This document shows, one piece after another, positions 44,337 through 55,988 of a stretch of DNA of 64,000 bases. The notes below the pieces were generated by a model, which made no database searches, had not been told where the DNA came from, and saw only the letters and a list, made by a program, of their open reading frames with translations. The stretch's first letter is position 1; each line of letters opens with the position of its first letter. This DNA is from Colwellia sp. (GTDB lineage Bacteria; Pseudomonadota; Gammaproteobacteria; Enterobacterales; Alteromonadaceae). Location of the stretch: contig JABSOX010000020.1 in NCBI GenBank assembly GCA_013215655.1, positions 23,630-87,629 on the forward strand, in the 5' to 3' direction. The translations under genes and the position numbers were made by a program.

Positions 44337-46948
44337 CTAGCAAGTTTCACCACGTTGTTAGAGCTTTTTTCGTTTTCTAATTTTCGTGGTCGACTAATAT
44401 GGTAGCCTTGACCAAATTCACAACCAACACTTTTGAGTTTTGTTAGCATTTCTGCCGATTCAATGCCTTCAGCAACTAATCGATAACCAAAATTCCCACC
44501 CAATTCATGTAAAGCTTTAACTAAAGATAGATTTTTTTCATTATGGTTTAACGTTCGAATAAAGCTACGGTCCAATTTAATAAATTCGAACGGATAATTA
44601 TGCAAGAAATTAAATGACGATTGTCCTGCACCATAATCATCGAGTGCTAATTTGACACCAAACTCTTTTAATTTTCGTAATCCTTTTAATGCCAACTCGG
44701 TATGCTGACTAAAAGCCGATTCATTAAACTCTAAAATTAAGCGGTGTGGTTCAGTAGTATTTTCCTTGATAATCTTCATTAATATTGCCAGTTGATTAGC
44801 TTGGGTCAAATGACGACCAGACAAATTAATACCAATAAAGACATTTTCTCGCTCAGGTGACTCTTTCCAGTATTTAAATTGTAAACAAACTTCTTGAATC
44901 ACCCATGCTTCGATATCTAAAATCATACCAGTTTCTTCAGCCATGAATAGAAATTCGCTCGGTGTTAATAAACCTTTTATCGGGTGTTGCCAACGAAGTA
45001 AAGCTTCAAAACCTATGGTCTCGGTATTTTCAAGGTTTGTTATTTCTTGATAATGTAATTCAAATTGCTGTTCTTTGATTGCTATTCTTAACTCTTGCTC
45101 CAATGTCATACTCGCAATAAGTTGTTCACGCATACTATCATCAAAGAAAACGTAGCGACCACGACCCATACTTTTGGCTTGATACATAGCGGCGTCGGCA
45201 TCTCGCAGGATTTCATTAGCATCACTATATTGATTATTACACATCGCAATACCAATACTAGCGTTGGAATATAAGGTATGTCCCTCTAATGCAAATGGTT
45301 GCTCAATTGCGGCAATGATCCTTGAGGCAACTTCTTCAACATCTTCCGATGACTGTAAAGAATCCAGTAAAATTACGAATTCATCGCCACCTAAACGTGC
45401 CAAAATATCATTATCACGAACACAATCTTGCAACCTTATTGCGATCTCGATTAGAAACTGATCGCCTGCGTGATGGCCCAAAGTATCATTGATCATCTTA
45501 AAGCGGTCTAAATCAATAAATAATACCGCAAAACGATTATTCGGATGACGTTTTAAATGACGAAGTGCGTAAGTCAAACGATCGGCAAACATTGCTCGAT
45601 TAGGCAATTTGGTTAACGCGTCGTGGTGTGCATCGTGATATAACTGCGCTTCAGCTTTACGTCGTTCTTCAATTTGCATCAGCAAATTTAAGTTAGTTGC
45701 TTGTAATTCTTGAGTACGTTTATTGATGATTTTTTCAAGTTCATCATTACTTTTTTGTATTTCTGTTTGTCTACGAATACGTAAAATAGCGGTGGCAATA
45801 TGATGACTTACAAAACGTATAAGCTCTAAATCACTCTGTTGATAAGCATTGTCATCTTGGTAATGTTGTATAGCGAGTACACCAAAGATTTTTCCTTGAT
45901 CAATTAAAGGTGCGCCTAACCAAGCTTTGGGCAGGCGTTTTTGAGGATAATTAATATTAAAGGTTTTTGATTTAATTTCACCATGTTCGGCCATGGTAAT
46001 AATATTATTTTGTGCAATCAATAAAGGCTCAGCTGTTTTTATTGCTAACTCGGTTAAACCATCAGCAAACTTTCTTGAAGATGCTGGAGCTAATTTTTCG
46101 TCACTATAATAAGGAAATTCAATCCATTCCTTATTTTTTGAAACTAGAGCAATATATAAATTTTCAGCTGGTAATAAAGTATTAACCTCTTTATGAAGCG
46201 CCAAATAAAATTGTTCAATATCTTGAGAGGTTGCAGTTATCTCTGAAATAGACAATAACGCTTTGTGAATTTTGACTGCTTTTTGTCGTTCAGCAATTTC
46301 TTGTTGAAGTTTTTTATTGGTTTCGGTAAGTTTTTGAGTACGCTGTCTTATATTACGCTCTAATAATTCGCGACTTCGAACTCGATCAATTGCGGTAACC
46401 AAATGTTCGGCAATAAACTGTAATAATTGACAGTCACGGTCATCAAAATATAGTTTTTCATCATAACTTTGTAATGCAATAACACCAATCACCTGATGTC
46501 CACGCGTTAATGGCACACCAAGCCAATCAACACATGAGGATTCATAATGAGCAATTTTTTCGGCTTGAACTAAAGCCATTCGCTCGGCAGAATTACAATG
46601 AATAGATTCAGAACCATCAAAAACAATCCTTGTTAAACTATGATGCCAGTTATTTTTAGCAAAGTTATTCAGCAAGATTTTTTCGATAGGGTTATGACAA
46701 TGGGCAAGGGTCAACTGACGATTTGAATTAGCCAAGACAATATGAAAACTATCCGTAATCAACAACGTTTTGATTACAGATTCAAGTGCAAAATAAAAAG
46801 AGTTCATGTCTGTTACTGTACTTGCCAATTCTGACAACTTCAGTAAACCAGATTGCATCGTTTTTACCTGTCGATATTTTTTCAATAACGACTTTAGCTT
46901 AGGTAACTGACGAGCAGCCTCTATATTGTCCTTCGCCCTGACTTCCAT
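44330..46948 (-). CDS. GAF-GAF-GGDEF-EAL c-di-GMP signalling protein
   Basis: A cytoplasmic 872-residue protein with a first GAF domain (about 35-190), coiled coil (about 195-225), second GAF (about 230-392), coiled coil (about 395-435), GGDEF (about 440-605) and EAL (about 615-865). GGDEF is at 520-524 with Asp-Leu-Asp intact and an RxxD site (Arg-Asp-Asn-Asp, 511-514). The EAL motif is Glu-Ala-Leu at 648-650 and is followed by conserved phosphodiesterase residues: Asn-Leu-Ser-Gly-Arg, Leu-Ala-Leu-Asp-Asp-Tyr-Gly, Lys-Leu-Asp and Ala-Glu-Gly-Ile-Glu-Ser. Both activities are possible; which dominates cannot be read from sequence. It is convergent with the outer-membrane-like gene. Confidence 0.95.
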   Translation of the reverse strand: MEVRAKDNIEAARQLPKLKSLLKKYRQVKTMQSGLLKLSELASTVTDMNSFYFALESVIKTLLITDSFHIVLANSNRQLTLAHCHNPIEKILLNNFAKNNWHHSLTRIVFDGSESIHCNSAERMALVQAEKIAHYESSCVDWLGVPLTRGHQVIGVIALQSYDEKLYFDDRDCQLLQFIAEHLVTAIDRVRSRELLERNIRQRTQKLTETNKKLQQEIAERQKAVKIHKALLSISEITATSQDIEQFYLALHKEVNTLLPAENLYIALVSKNKEWIEFPYYSDEKLAPASSRKFADGLTELAIKTAEPLLIAQNNIITMAEHGEIKSKTFNINYPQKRLPKAWLGAPLIDQGKIFGVLAIQHYQDDNAYQQSDLELIRFVSHHIATAILRIRRQTEIQKSNDELEKIINKRTQELQATNLNLLMQIEERRKAEAQLYHDAHHDALTKLPNRAMFADRLTYALRHLKRHPNNRFAVLFIDLDRFKMINDTLGHHAGDQFLIEIAIRLQDCVRDNDILARLGGDEFVILLDSLQSSEDVEEVASRIIAAIEQPFALEGHTLYSNASIGIAMCNNQYSDANEILRDADAAMYQAKSMGRGRYVFFDDSMREQLIASMTLEQELRIAIKEQQFELHYQEITNLENTETIGFEALLRWQHPIKGLLTPSEFLFMAEETGMILDIEAWVIQEVCLQFKYWKESPERENVFIGINLSGRHLTQANQLAILMKIIKENTTEPHRLILEFNESAFSQHTELALKGLRKLKEFGVKLALDDYGAGQSSFNFLHNYPFEFIKLDRSFIRTLNHNEKNLSLVKALHELGGNFGYRLVAEGIESAEMLTKLKSVGCEFGQGYHISRPRKLENEKSSNNVVKLARG

Positions 46949-47106
46949 TAAGGCTCATCCATTTTTTTATTAGTATTATTTTTAAGCGGTTAGTTTATCA
47001 AAATAATATGACTTAGCTAGTACAAATTCTGAAAAACACAATATTAATATACATTTTATTAACACGACTCTTAAAAAAGTAAAAATAGGAAATGCAGACA
47101 TAAAAA

Positions 47107-47126
47107 AACCGACTTTTTCGTCGGTT
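47107..47126 (-). terminator. Rho-independent terminator of rpoH
   Basis: AACCGAC/GTCGGTT arms (47107-47113, 47120-47126) and a 6-base loop, with a T run on the minus strand, 20 bp after the rpoH stop. Confidence 0.93.
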
Positions 47127-47145
47127 CTTAAAACACTTAAATTAA

Positions 47146-48009
47146 TTAAGCTGCCATTGAATTTTTAAGTTTATTTAACGCATTTTTTTCTAGTTGACGT
47201 ACACGCTCTGCTGATATTTCATATTTATTAGCAAGTTCTTGTAACGTTGTTTTATCGTCGGTCAACCATCGCGTACGAATAATGTCTTGGCTACGCTCAT
47301 CTAAACAAATTAATGCATTGCCTAAACGTTTATTTGCATGGTTATCCCAGTTTTGATTTTCAACAAGTGTTGCAAGATCTGAACCTTTATCTTCAAGGTA
47401 TTGAGCCGGAGAAAAACTGCCTGAAATACTACCGTCATCATTATCTGATGACAACTCAAATGCTTGGTCTTGATTACTCATTCGAGATTCCATTTCAAGA
47501 ACATCTTTTGTTGATACACCTAACGTTTCAGCAACATTATTAACTTCATCGTTGCTAAACCAGCCTAAACGCTTCTTATTTTTTCTTAAATTAAAAAATA
47601 ATTTACGCTGTGCTTTGGTTGTTGCTACTTTAACGATGCGCCAATTACGTAAAACAAACTCATGAATTTCAGCTTTTATCCAATGTACGGCAAAGGAAAC
47701 AAGGCGAACACCCACTTCAGGGTTAAAGCGTTTAACTGCCTTCATTAGGCCAACGTTGCCTTCTTGAATTAAATCAGCTTGTGGTAAACCATAACCAGCA
47801 TAGCCTTTGGCAATATGAATAACAAAACGTAAATGCGACATAATTAACTCTTGTGCCGCTTGTAAATCATTTTCAGAATATAAACGAGTGGCCAGCTCAT
47901 GCTCTCGATCCGCAGTAAGCATTGGGATGCTATACGCAGATTGCATGTACGATTCAATACTACCACTTTGTGGGATAGTCAGGGCCATCGTTTGCATTGC
48001 TTTACTCAT
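47146..48009 (-). CDS. rpoH: Heat-shock sigma factor RpoH (sigma-32)
   Basis: Directs RNA polymerase to heat-shock promoters; 287 residues (E. coli 284). Region 2 contains Ile-Gln-Glu-Gly-Asn-Val-Gly-Leu-Met and [11 protein letters not shown]. The RpoH box [10 protein letters not shown] is intact. Region 4 has the helix-turn-helix Ser-Ala-Glu-Arg-Val-Arg-Gln-Leu-Glu. A GGAG ribosome site precedes the ATG. It follows ftsX in the usual ftsY-ftsE-ftsX-rpoH order, with about 235 bp of gene-free DNA that supplies its own promoter. Confidence 0.97.
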   Translation of the reverse strand: MSKAMQTMALTIPQSGSIESYMQSAYSIPMLTADREHELATRLYSENDLQAAQELIMSHLRFVIHIAKGYAGYGLPQADLIQEGNVGLMKAVKRFNPEVGVRLVSFAVHWIKAEIHEFVLRNWRIVKVATTKAQRKLFFNLRKNKKRLGWFSNDEVNNVAETLGVSTKDVLEMESRMSNQDQAFELSSDNDDGSISGSFSPAQYLEDKGSDLATLVENQNWDNHANKRLGNALICLDERSQDIIRTRWLTDDKTTLQELANKYEISAERVRQLEKNALNKLKNSMAA

Positions 48010-48040
48010 TTAATAACTCCATTTCAAAATCTAGCTCGCG

Positions 48041-48046
48041 ATTATA
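48041..48046 (-). promoter_or_regulatory. -10 element for rpoH
   Basis: Perfect TATAAT on the minus strand, 32 bp before the rpoH ATG, in GCTATAATCGCG context. No consensus -35 at 17 bp. The leader would be short (about 25 bases). The gap 48010-48245 holds this element and no other feature I can support. Confidence 0.5.
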
Positions 48047-48245
48047 GCATTACTTTTGAGAATTCGCGACGGGAAAATCCAACATTAACGTAAGAGACAG
48101 CACTAAACAACATCCTCTTTCATATTTAATGAAATTATAATGTTTAAATTTGTAACTAAAATGAATAATAATTAACAAATACAGTTTATTAAGTGAAAAC
48201 TAGCAAAGAATAATAATTTCATCATCAACAACTCATTGGTATTCA

Positions 48246-49217
48246 TCAATCAGCTGTAGGTTCTATCGCTCTTATATGTTGACGAACAGATATGTAGCTG
48301 CCCAATAAACCTAAAAAAACCGCAGCGGCAATTAAAGTGAGAACTTCTGAAAATGATAAACCCTGTAAAATAAAGTTACTCTGATAAAGGCTTGTTAAAT
48401 GTTGTAAGGCTCCGGTTAAGTATTGAGCTAACAGAGCCACACAAAAACACGCTAGAATGCCACCTAAAATTCCATACCAAATACCTGAATATAAAAAAGG
48501 TCGTTGTATAAAGCTATCGGTGGCACCAACTAATTTCATCACCGCAATGGCATCTTTTTGATTTAATATAGCTAATCGAATGGTATTACCAATAATTAAT
48601 ACCACAGACAAACATAATAATAGCGCAATACCTATCACCATATCTTCAATAAGTACCGCCATAGCCTCTAAACGTGATAACCACTCTAAATCAAGTTTAC
48701 CTTGGTCTACCTCTCGTTCTTTTTCCAAGCTTGCTAACAAATCACGTGCGGCTTGTGCTTGACTGGCCCGTTTAGTAGGAGTAACCAATACCGTCGCTGG
48801 TAAAGGGTTATCATCCAAATATTCTAGTGCTTGACCAAAACCTGACAATAACTTGAATTCCTCGAGTGCTTGATCCGCAGAAATGTAATCTACTTTGGCA
48901 ACATCAGGATTTAATCGAATTCGTCGAACTAAATTTTTTGCCGACTTATCATTTACAGACAATTTGAGAAATAGGGTTATTTCAGAGGCTGAGCCCCATT
49001 GTTCAGTAACTGTTTTAGCATTTTTAACGAAGAGATGAAGGGTCGCAGGTAAAGTTAAACTAATGCCTAATACCAAGACGGTCATAATAGAGGTGAACGG
49101 TGTCCGCCATAAGTCGCCTAAACTACCGATAGCTTGCTGAAGATGTCGTATAGTAAGAGCCACAACTCTTTCTGAGAAACCACGCTTGCGATGAGTACTA
49201 ACAGCCGAATTACTCAT
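48246..49217 (-). CDS. ftsX: Cell-division protein FtsX
   Basis: Membrane partner of FtsE that couples the divisome to cell-wall hydrolases; 323 residues from the ATG at 49217. Four membrane segments and a large periplasmic loop between the first two (about 65-215) fit the family. The ATG is favoured by a GGAG site and by an 8-bp overlap with ftsE; a longer ORF to 49253 lies within ftsE and is not supported. It ends just before the gap leading to rpoH. Confidence 0.95.
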   Translation of the reverse strand: MSNSAVSTHRKRGFSERVVALTIRHLQQAIGSLGDLWRTPFTSIMTVLVLGISLTLPATLHLFVKNAKTVTEQWGSASEITLFLKLSVNDKSAKNLVRRIRLNPDVAKVDYISADQALEEFKLLSGFGQALEYLDDNPLPATVLVTPTKRASQAQAARDLLASLEKEREVDQGKLDLEWLSRLEAMAVLIEDMVIGIALLLCLSVVLIIGNTIRLAILNQKDAIAVMKLVGATDSFIQRPFLYSGIWYGILGGILACFCVALLAQYLTGALQHLTSLYQSNFILQGLSFSEVLTLIAAAVFLGLLGSYISVRQHIRAIEPTAD

Positions 49218-49908
49218 CGCCTGCTCCTTGCACCTGTAAGCCTTCAATAACACCGTCGGTGATCATACTTCCTTGTTTAAGCGTTAAGGTTCGATACTTC
49301 ATACGAGCAATTAAACCAAGATCGTGAGTCGCAATTAAAACCGTCACACCAAAATCATTAAATTCTTCAAACAAATTAATAATATCTAAAGACAATTTTG
49401 GATCAAGATTACCGGTTGGTTCATCCGCTAAAAGAATAGGGGGCTTATTCACTAATGCCCGAGCGATACCGACACGTTGCTGTTCACCACCCGATAACAT
49501 GCTAGGAAAACAACGAAGCTTACTACCTAAATGAACTTTATCTAACGCTGCTTCTACTTTTTTCCGTGTTTCTTTATGACTATAACCTTCGATAATGAGC
49601 GGTAAAGCAACATTATCAAAAATGGTACGATCCATTAATAAATTGTGGTTTTGAAAAATCATTCCTATACCACGTCTTACATAGGGAATATCTTTGTATT
49701 TAATCGTTGAAAGTTCAGTGCCGTTAATGATAACACTGCCCTTACTAGGCTTTTCCATTAAACACATGAGTTTAAGTAATGTGCTTTTGCCTGCGCCTGA
49801 GTGCCCAGTTAGGAATGCCATTTCACCCGCAGCCAAATCAAATGTTACTTGATTAAGGGCAAGAAAACCGCCTGCATAAGTTTTACTGACATTACTAAAG
49901 CGGATCAT
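49210..49908 (-). CDS. ftsE: Cell-division ATP-binding protein FtsE
   Basis: ABC ATPase of 232 residues that works with FtsX at the septum. The Walker A motif is Gly-His-Ser-Gly-Ala-Gly-Lys-Ser, the signature is Leu-Ser-Gly-Gly-Glu-Gln-Gln-Arg, the Walker B motif is Leu-Leu-Ala-Asp-Glu-Pro-Thr-Gly, and the switch His lies in Ala-Thr-His-Asp. The end overlaps ftsX by 8 bp. It follows ftsY by 30 bp. Confidence 0.97.
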   Translation of the reverse strand: MIRFSNVSKTYAGGFLALNQVTFDLAAGEMAFLTGHSGAGKSTLLKLMCLMEKPSKGSVIINGTELSTIKYKDIPYVRRGIGMIFQNHNLLMDRTIFDNVALPLIIEGYSHKETRKKVEAALDKVHLGSKLRCFPSMLSGGEQQRVGIARALVNKPPILLADEPTGNLDPKLSLDIINLFEEFNDFGVTVLIATHDLGLIARMKYRTLTLKQGSMITDGVIEGLQVQGAGDE

Positions 49909-49938
49909 AAAATTACAGCTTACTCAGTTTAATTAACA

Positions 49939-51117
<1,179 letters not shown>

Positions 51118-51266
51118 AACAATAAATTCTTCTCTGAACCATCAATAACGATGGTAATAATACGGTAAACAAGGATAAAATCGCAGCTATAGTAACACCT
51201 AAAAACACTAGTTCCAAAAAACACTCTTTCCAATAAAAAATATTAAAAACAAAAGCCGGCGAAGTT

Positions 51267-51854
51267 ATGAATAAACAAAGAAAACAATCAAATAAAAATG
51301 CTTCAAAAGGCAGTATTCGTATCATTGCGGGTAAATACCGTGGTAGAAAACTTCCGGTATTGATGGCTGAGGGCTTAAGGCCCACCACCGATCGTGTAAA
51401 AGAAACAGTTTTTAATTGGTTAATGCCCTATATACAGGACAGTATTTGTTTAGATTGTTTTGCTGGTTCTGGAGGACTTGGCTTTGAGGCTTTATCACGA
51501 GGTGCAGCGCAAGTGAGTTTTGTCGAATTAAATAAAGCTGCGACAAAACAATTACAAGAAAACCAACATTTGTTAAAAGCCGTTAATATGTCCGTTATTC
51601 AGAGTAATGCTTTAGAATTTATTAAAAAGAATACGCAAAAATATGATGTGGTTTTCCTCGATCCCCCTTTTAGAAAAGGCTTTATTGAACAAACCGCAAA
51701 ATTATTAAATGAGAATAGCTTGGCAGAGGATGCGTTAATTTATGTTGAAATGGAAAGTGAACAAAATCATCAACAACTTCCTGAGAGTTGGCAGATTTTA
51801 AAAGAAAAGGTGGCTGGTCAAGTCGTTTATCGTTTATATAAAAAGGGCCTGTAA
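51267..51854 (+). CDS. rsmD: 16S rRNA m2G966 methyltransferase RsmD
   Basis: Methylates guanine 966 of 16S rRNA using S-adenosylmethionine; 195 residues. The block Arg-Ile-Ile-Ala-Gly-Lys-Tyr-Arg-Gly-Arg-Lys-Leu, then Leu-Arg-Pro-Thr-Thr-Asp-Arg-Val-Lys-Glu, is the family start. Leu-Asp-Cys-Phe-Ala-Gly-Ser-Gly binds the cofactor, and the catalytic motif is Asp-Pro-Pro-Phe. A short basic N-terminal tail precedes the domain. Divergent from ftsY, its usual neighbour. Confidence 0.95.
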   Translation: MNKQRKQSNKNASKGSIRIIAGKYRGRKLPVLMAEGLRPTTDRVKETVFNWLMPYIQDSICLDCFAGSGGLGFEALSRGAAQVSFVELNKAATKQLQENQHLLKAVNMSVIQSNALEFIKKNTQKYDVVFLDPPFRKGFIEQTAKLLNENSLAEDALIYVEMESEQNHQQLPESWQILKEKVAGQVVYRLYKKGL

Positions 51855-51873
51855 CCAGTCAGTTACAGACCCT
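51844..51873 (-). terminator. Terminator of the serine hydrolase gene, overlapping the rsmD end
   Basis: AGGG(C)CTGTAAC pairs with GTTACAG(A)CCCT around a 6-base loop (51844-51873). The minus strand continues with a T run, so it serves the minus-strand gene at 51934. Its left arm contains the rsmD stop codon. Confidence 0.75.
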
Positions 51874-51933
51874 AAATTTATTCTTTTAAAAATTTGTCGT
51901 ACTTCGCTACGCTCATGACGACCTACAAGAAAC

Positions 51934-53502
51934 TTAACCTTTAGGTATAAGTTTTAAATCATGAAAATCAAAACTAAAGTCTGTCGCATGAGAAACAGCC
52001 TTCATAGAAACGGTATTAATACTACCGTCAGTATTTAAATTAAAGTTTACAAATGCATCTGCCTCAAGCGTTCTATCGTCCCAGCGCACAATAAAAGTAT
52101 TATATTGATAGTGTTCTAAAGTCCCTTTCAGTTCTACCGTTTTACTAAATTGCATTTCAAGTTGATTATCAGTATGAGTAATATAAATATCTCCATACCA
52201 ATCATCTTGATATGTTTGCGCATAATCAATTAACGCTAACGACGGCTTTGATTTTTTATCAATATTACCAAATGTTTCGGTTAAACGTTCTTTTTCATCT
52301 ATAGTCCGTTTGTCTTTAATCGTCTTATAATGTGCCACCCAATCAGTATCGCTAATGTTTAAATAGCTATGTAAAATCACATTAGCAATGGCGTTAAACG
52401 CATAACCAGATTGCTGATTAGTTAAAATCACTAGTGCTAGGTTTTCTTCCGGGACCATAACAATTTTTGAAATCATACCTAAAATACCACCTGTATGTTG
52501 CACAAGCTTAACACCATGATAATCTTTCAAGTCCCAGCCTAATCCATAAGCTGAAAAATGTGTTTTATCATTTTTTGTATCACTTTCTGAGACGGATTTA
52601 ATTGTATGGGCTTGCCACATTTTCTGATTTTGTTTTTCACTAAACAACTGTTTATCTTCACCATTTAATTTATAAACACCTCTATTTAGTTGGGCCTTAA
52701 GCCATAAAGACATATCATTTACGGAAGATGCTACTGCACCTGCAGAATGAAATTTTTCAATAAAGTTACCGCCAATAACATTAATTTCGCCCTTTAATGG
52801 TACGTGCGCTCTGGCAACATTTTTATTGTTTTGCTCAATTAGAGAAAACTTCGCTTTAGTACCATTCATGCCTAGAGGTTTAAAAATATTATCTCTAATA
52901 TTTTCTTCCCATGATTTACCGGTAATACGAGCAATGACTTCACCCGCTAAAATATACATTAAATTATCATAAGCGTATTCACTTCTAAAACTCGACACTT
53001 CAGGTAAGTATCTAATGCCTTTAATAATATCGTCTATAGTATGCGTAGTCTCAGGCCAGATCATCAAATCACCTGCACCTAGCCCTAAGCCACTATTATG
53101 AGAGAGTAAATCGGTAATAGTAAATTCTCGGGTAACATAAGCATCAGGCATTTGAAATTCAGGAATGATATCAATAATCTTACTTTTCCAAGAGAGTTTG
53201 CCCTGATCAACCAATTGAGCAATTAATGCCGCAGTCATCGCTTTAGTGTTTGAAGCGATACCAAATAAAGTGTCGGCATTAACCTTAGATTTTTTACCAT
53301 ATTCAATAACACCAAAACCTTTGCTCATTACAACTTTGTTATCTTTTACGATAGCAACGGCAATACCGGGAACTTGAAAGACTTTCATCGTTTTTTGAAT
53401 GGCTTGTTCAAGCTTGATGTTTTTTTCTTGTAAGCTTGTAGCATTAGCAATCGAAGTAAAAATTACGATTATTGATAAAAACAATGCAGTTTTATTTTTC
53501 AC
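51934..53502 (-). CDS. Serine hydrolase of the class C beta-lactamase/esterase family
   Basis: An exported 522-residue protein. The signal peptide (1-21, ending Ala-Asn-Ala) is followed by a beta-lactamase-like domain (about 30-380) with Ser-Asn-Thr-Lys (catalytic Ser near residue 84), Tyr-Asp-Asn and His-Thr-Gly-Gly. A C-terminal DUF3471-type domain follows. Family members include esterases, D-aminopeptidases and penicillin-binding-like enzymes, so beta-lactam hydrolysis should not be assumed. It has its own terminator. Neighbours do not suggest a pathway. Confidence 0.92.
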   Translation of the reverse strand: MKNKTALFLSIIVIFTSIANATSLQEKNIKLEQAIQKTMKVFQVPGIAVAIVKDNKVVMSKGFGVIEYGKKSKVNADTLFGIASNTKAMTAALIAQLVDQGKLSWKSKIIDIIPEFQMPDAYVTREFTITDLLSHNSGLGLGAGDLMIWPETTHTIDDIIKGIRYLPEVSSFRSEYAYDNLMYILAGEVIARITGKSWEENIRDNIFKPLGMNGTKAKFSLIEQNNKNVARAHVPLKGEINVIGGNFIEKFHSAGAVASSVNDMSLWLKAQLNRGVYKLNGEDKQLFSEKQNQKMWQAHTIKSVSESDTKNDKTHFSAYGLGWDLKDYHGVKLVQHTGGILGMISKIVMVPEENLALVILTNQQSGYAFNAIANVILHSYLNISDTDWVAHYKTIKDKRTIDEKERLTETFGNIDKKSKPSLALIDYAQTYQDDWYGDIYITHTDNQLEMQFSKTVELKGTLEHYQYNTFIVRWDDRTLEADAFVNFNLNTDGSINTVSMKAVSHATDFSFDFHDLKLIPKG

Positions 53503-53605
53503 AGTAAGTCTCTATTTTTATGAATTTTATAAGGAAACCATACATTATATTCGAATAAAAACCTAGTTACATGGCTTTATCTTTTATAAAAATAGATGTG
53601 TACAT

Positions 53606-54208
53606 TTAGATTTCAATTCCTAAGTTAGATAAACCTTCTTCTAATACCAAGGATTTAGCATACAGACATGACTTCTTATTTTCTGGTGCTAATTTAATGA
53701 AGTCATATAATTCTGTTTGAGTTTCCTGTTCCCACTGCATTAAAGGATGGTTTTCTATTTCTTCATTAGCAATATCACTTTCATCCGTTCGATCCTGCGC
53801 CAAAATAAGCTCAACATAATAACTAACGCTATTTTCTGAAAGTCGGCTGACACTCTGGCAACCATCACTGTCTTTATCTTGCATAATTTGAAATAACGAG
53901 ACCAGTGCCATACAGACATCTAGAGCAGGAAAAACACCAAAAGAATCAAACTCTTCAGGATTAGGGATATGTAATTCCAACTTTGCGAGCTGCGCTTCAT
54001 AGTTGATTTTACAGCGATTGTTTTTATCTAACCATTGCCAGACAAGATCCAGTTGATTACGCAATAATTTAGAGTCGCCAAACTCTACTGCTTCAGCAAA
54101 CATTTTATAATTAGGTAACATACGTTCAATAATTGCGGCACTGTATGCAATTTGTTGCCATTGATTTAATGCGAAAAAAGAGAGTTGAATTGTCACAAGA
54201 ATTACCAA
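53606..54208 (-). CDS. yjaG: YjaG family protein (DUF416)
   Basis: A 200-residue cytoplasmic protein matching DUF416. It shares with E. coli YjaG the blocks Glu-Arg-Met-X-Pro-Asn-Tyr-X-Met-Phe, Leu-Asp-Leu-Val-Trp, Phe-Asp-Ser-Phe-Gly-Val-Phe-Pro-Ala-Leu-Asp-Val-Cys and a final Asn-Leu-Gly-Ile. Function unknown. The exact start is uncertain: TTG at 54208 and GTG at 54196 are both possible, neither with a strong ribosome site. It follows the coiled-coil gene by 33 bp on the same strand. Confidence 0.88.
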   Translation of the reverse strand: MVILVTIQLSFFALNQWQQIAYSAAIIERMLPNYKMFAEAVEFGDSKLLRNQLDLVWQWLDKNNRCKINYEAQLAKLELHIPNPEEFDSFGVFPALDVCMALVSLFQIMQDKDSDGCQSVSRLSENSVSYYVELILAQDRTDESDIANEEIENHPLMQWEQETQTELYDFIKLAPENKKSCLYAKSLVLEEGLSNLGIEI

Positions 54209-54241
54209 AAAATTGAAATTAAAACTATTATACCAAATAAG

Positions 54242-55774
54242 CTAATTGTTATTTAATTGCTTTTGCGCATATTCAAATCGCAGTCGATATTCTCGAAGCT
54301 TATCTTCTAGTTCTGATACTTGCTGCTCCAACTTAGCACTTAATTTAGTATTTTCATCTCGTAGATATTTTATAGTTTCTCGTGCTTTACTATATTCAAG
54401 CTCTTGTTTTTCCCGATTCCCATCTACACGCTGTTGAATATTGACTGCGTTTTCTTGAGCTGAATCGGCTTTTTCTTTTAATACCAAATTTTCTTTTTCA
54501 AGGTTTACAATAAGGTTTTGTGTTTTTTCAGATTCTGCTAAAATATCATCCTTTTTTTGTTGTAAAAGATCGAGCTGTTTTATTGAGAAAATTAATTTTT
54601 CATCTTGTTTCGAAATTTTCTGTTGATGAATTTTTATTACTTGTTGCAGTTCATCGGTATCATTTTTATATTTTTTATTAGACTCATCAATAAACAAAGC
54701 TTTATCAGCAAGCGCATTTTTCAATGACGACTTTTGCTTATGTGCTTGTGCTTGTGCTTGTGCCAAATTTAGATCAAATAGATCTTTATCAGTAATACAC
54801 TTTTCTTTTAGTCCTTTAATTTCAATGTTTTTCTCATCAACAATTTTTTCAAAACTTGCGCTTCTTTGCTGCGTTTCTTTTGTTAATAATACCGTGCGTT
54901 CCAATTCACCTTGGTATTCCGTGTTCATTGCTTTTAATTGCACTATATCTACTTCATGTTTTTCTTGTAATGACACATACAGTTGCTTTTCATTGTTTAT
55001 TTCTAAGCTATAAGTATGGTTAACACTTTTGAGCTGATCATCCAATTTAGTGATTTGATCTTTTAAATGTTCTTTGGCTTGTTGAAGCTCTTCGAGTTGC
55101 TGTTTTTCTTGAGTCTGTTGTTGTGAAGTTAATATTGAGCTTTGGTCATGTTCTGCTTTGATATAGTCTAGTTCGCTAACGGCATTATTCAGTTGCAGTG
55201 TTAAAGCTGATATTTGTTGGTTTTGCACAGCAATAGTTGCAGATTTAGCTTTATCATTCTTAGCTAAGTTCACTTCTGATTTTTCAAGTGACTCTACTTT
55301 TTGGGTAAGCTGTATTGATTCTTCTTTTGCTTTTACTACCGCTATTTTCAGACTTTTTTCTGATCCAACTGATTTGATCAATTGCTCTGATACAGAAGAT
55401 AACTCTCTAAGTTTATCTTTTAAACCTTGTTCAGAATCCGTTAGTTTTGCTGTATTTAATTGTTCAAGACCCTTTAATTCCCTATCACTTTCAATATGCT
55501 TTTTATTAAGAGAATCTATGTTTTTTTTAAGTTTAGTTTGTTGTTCAATGGCATGTTCTCGAGCATTATTAAACGTTGTTTGCAGTTGCTCATGCAAAGA
55601 TTTTAATAACTGATAATGTTTATGCTGTTCAATATCCTCGTTGCTTAGCTCTTTATTTTTAATATAGCTAGCAACAAAACTAGAAACTTTGTCCTCTATT
55701 TCAACATAAATATCCCCAGCTAGACTTTGGATTTGTTCATCTAAATCCAAGGTTTCCTTCTTCTGCTGTTTCAT
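54242..55774 (-). CDS. Long coiled-coil protein, unknown function
   Basis: A 510-residue protein that is nearly all charged and Gln-rich heptad-like helix from about residue 55 to the end. An N-terminal helical part (1-55, acidic) lacks signal peptide or membrane segment. The composition (Lys, Glu, Gln, Leu, Asp) and absence of a recognisable enzyme domain suggest a structural or scaffold protein. KfrA-like plasmid proteins and DNA-binding coiled coils share this look, but no helix-turn-helix was found. Hexamer repeats near 54743-54763 encode a short Gln-Ala run. It precedes the DUF416 gene. Confidence 0.7.
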   Translation of the reverse strand: MKQQKKETLDLDEQIQSLAGDIYVEIEDKVSSFVASYIKNKELSNEDIEQHKHYQLLKSLHEQLQTTFNNAREHAIEQQTKLKKNIDSLNKKHIESDRELKGLEQLNTAKLTDSEQGLKDKLRELSSVSEQLIKSVGSEKSLKIAVVKAKEESIQLTQKVESLEKSEVNLAKNDKAKSATIAVQNQQISALTLQLNNAVSELDYIKAEHDQSSILTSQQQTQEKQQLEELQQAKEHLKDQITKLDDQLKSVNHTYSLEINNEKQLYVSLQEKHEVDIVQLKAMNTEYQGELERTVLLTKETQQRSASFEKIVDEKNIEIKGLKEKCITDKDLFDLNLAQAQAQAHKQKSSLKNALADKALFIDESNKKYKNDTDELQQVIKIHQQKISKQDEKLIFSIKQLDLLQQKKDDILAESEKTQNLIVNLEKENLVLKEKADSAQENAVNIQQRVDGNREKQELEYSKARETIKYLRDENTKLSAKLEQQVSELEDKLREYRLRFEYAQKQLNNN

Positions 55775-55988
55775 ATAAATGCCTCATATTCAAAAATATG
55801 GAATAACCCAAGGGTAAATGGTTATTTACACTCATTATATTAGCAGAGATATGAAAATCCGGCTTTTGTGAAATAGACTACTCTATTGCATCAAGTACAT
55901 GGAAATATTAATTACACGAAGGTATTTATGATGTAGCAGAGGATCGAAGCTGTAGCTTTTATTAAGAACGAAACACCCGCGATATAGC

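Noticed and set aside
54246..55613. Several Ser/Cys-rich plus-strand ORFs opposite the coiled-coil gene
   Set aside because: Their composition is the antisense shadow of Glu/Lys/Gln-rich codons.
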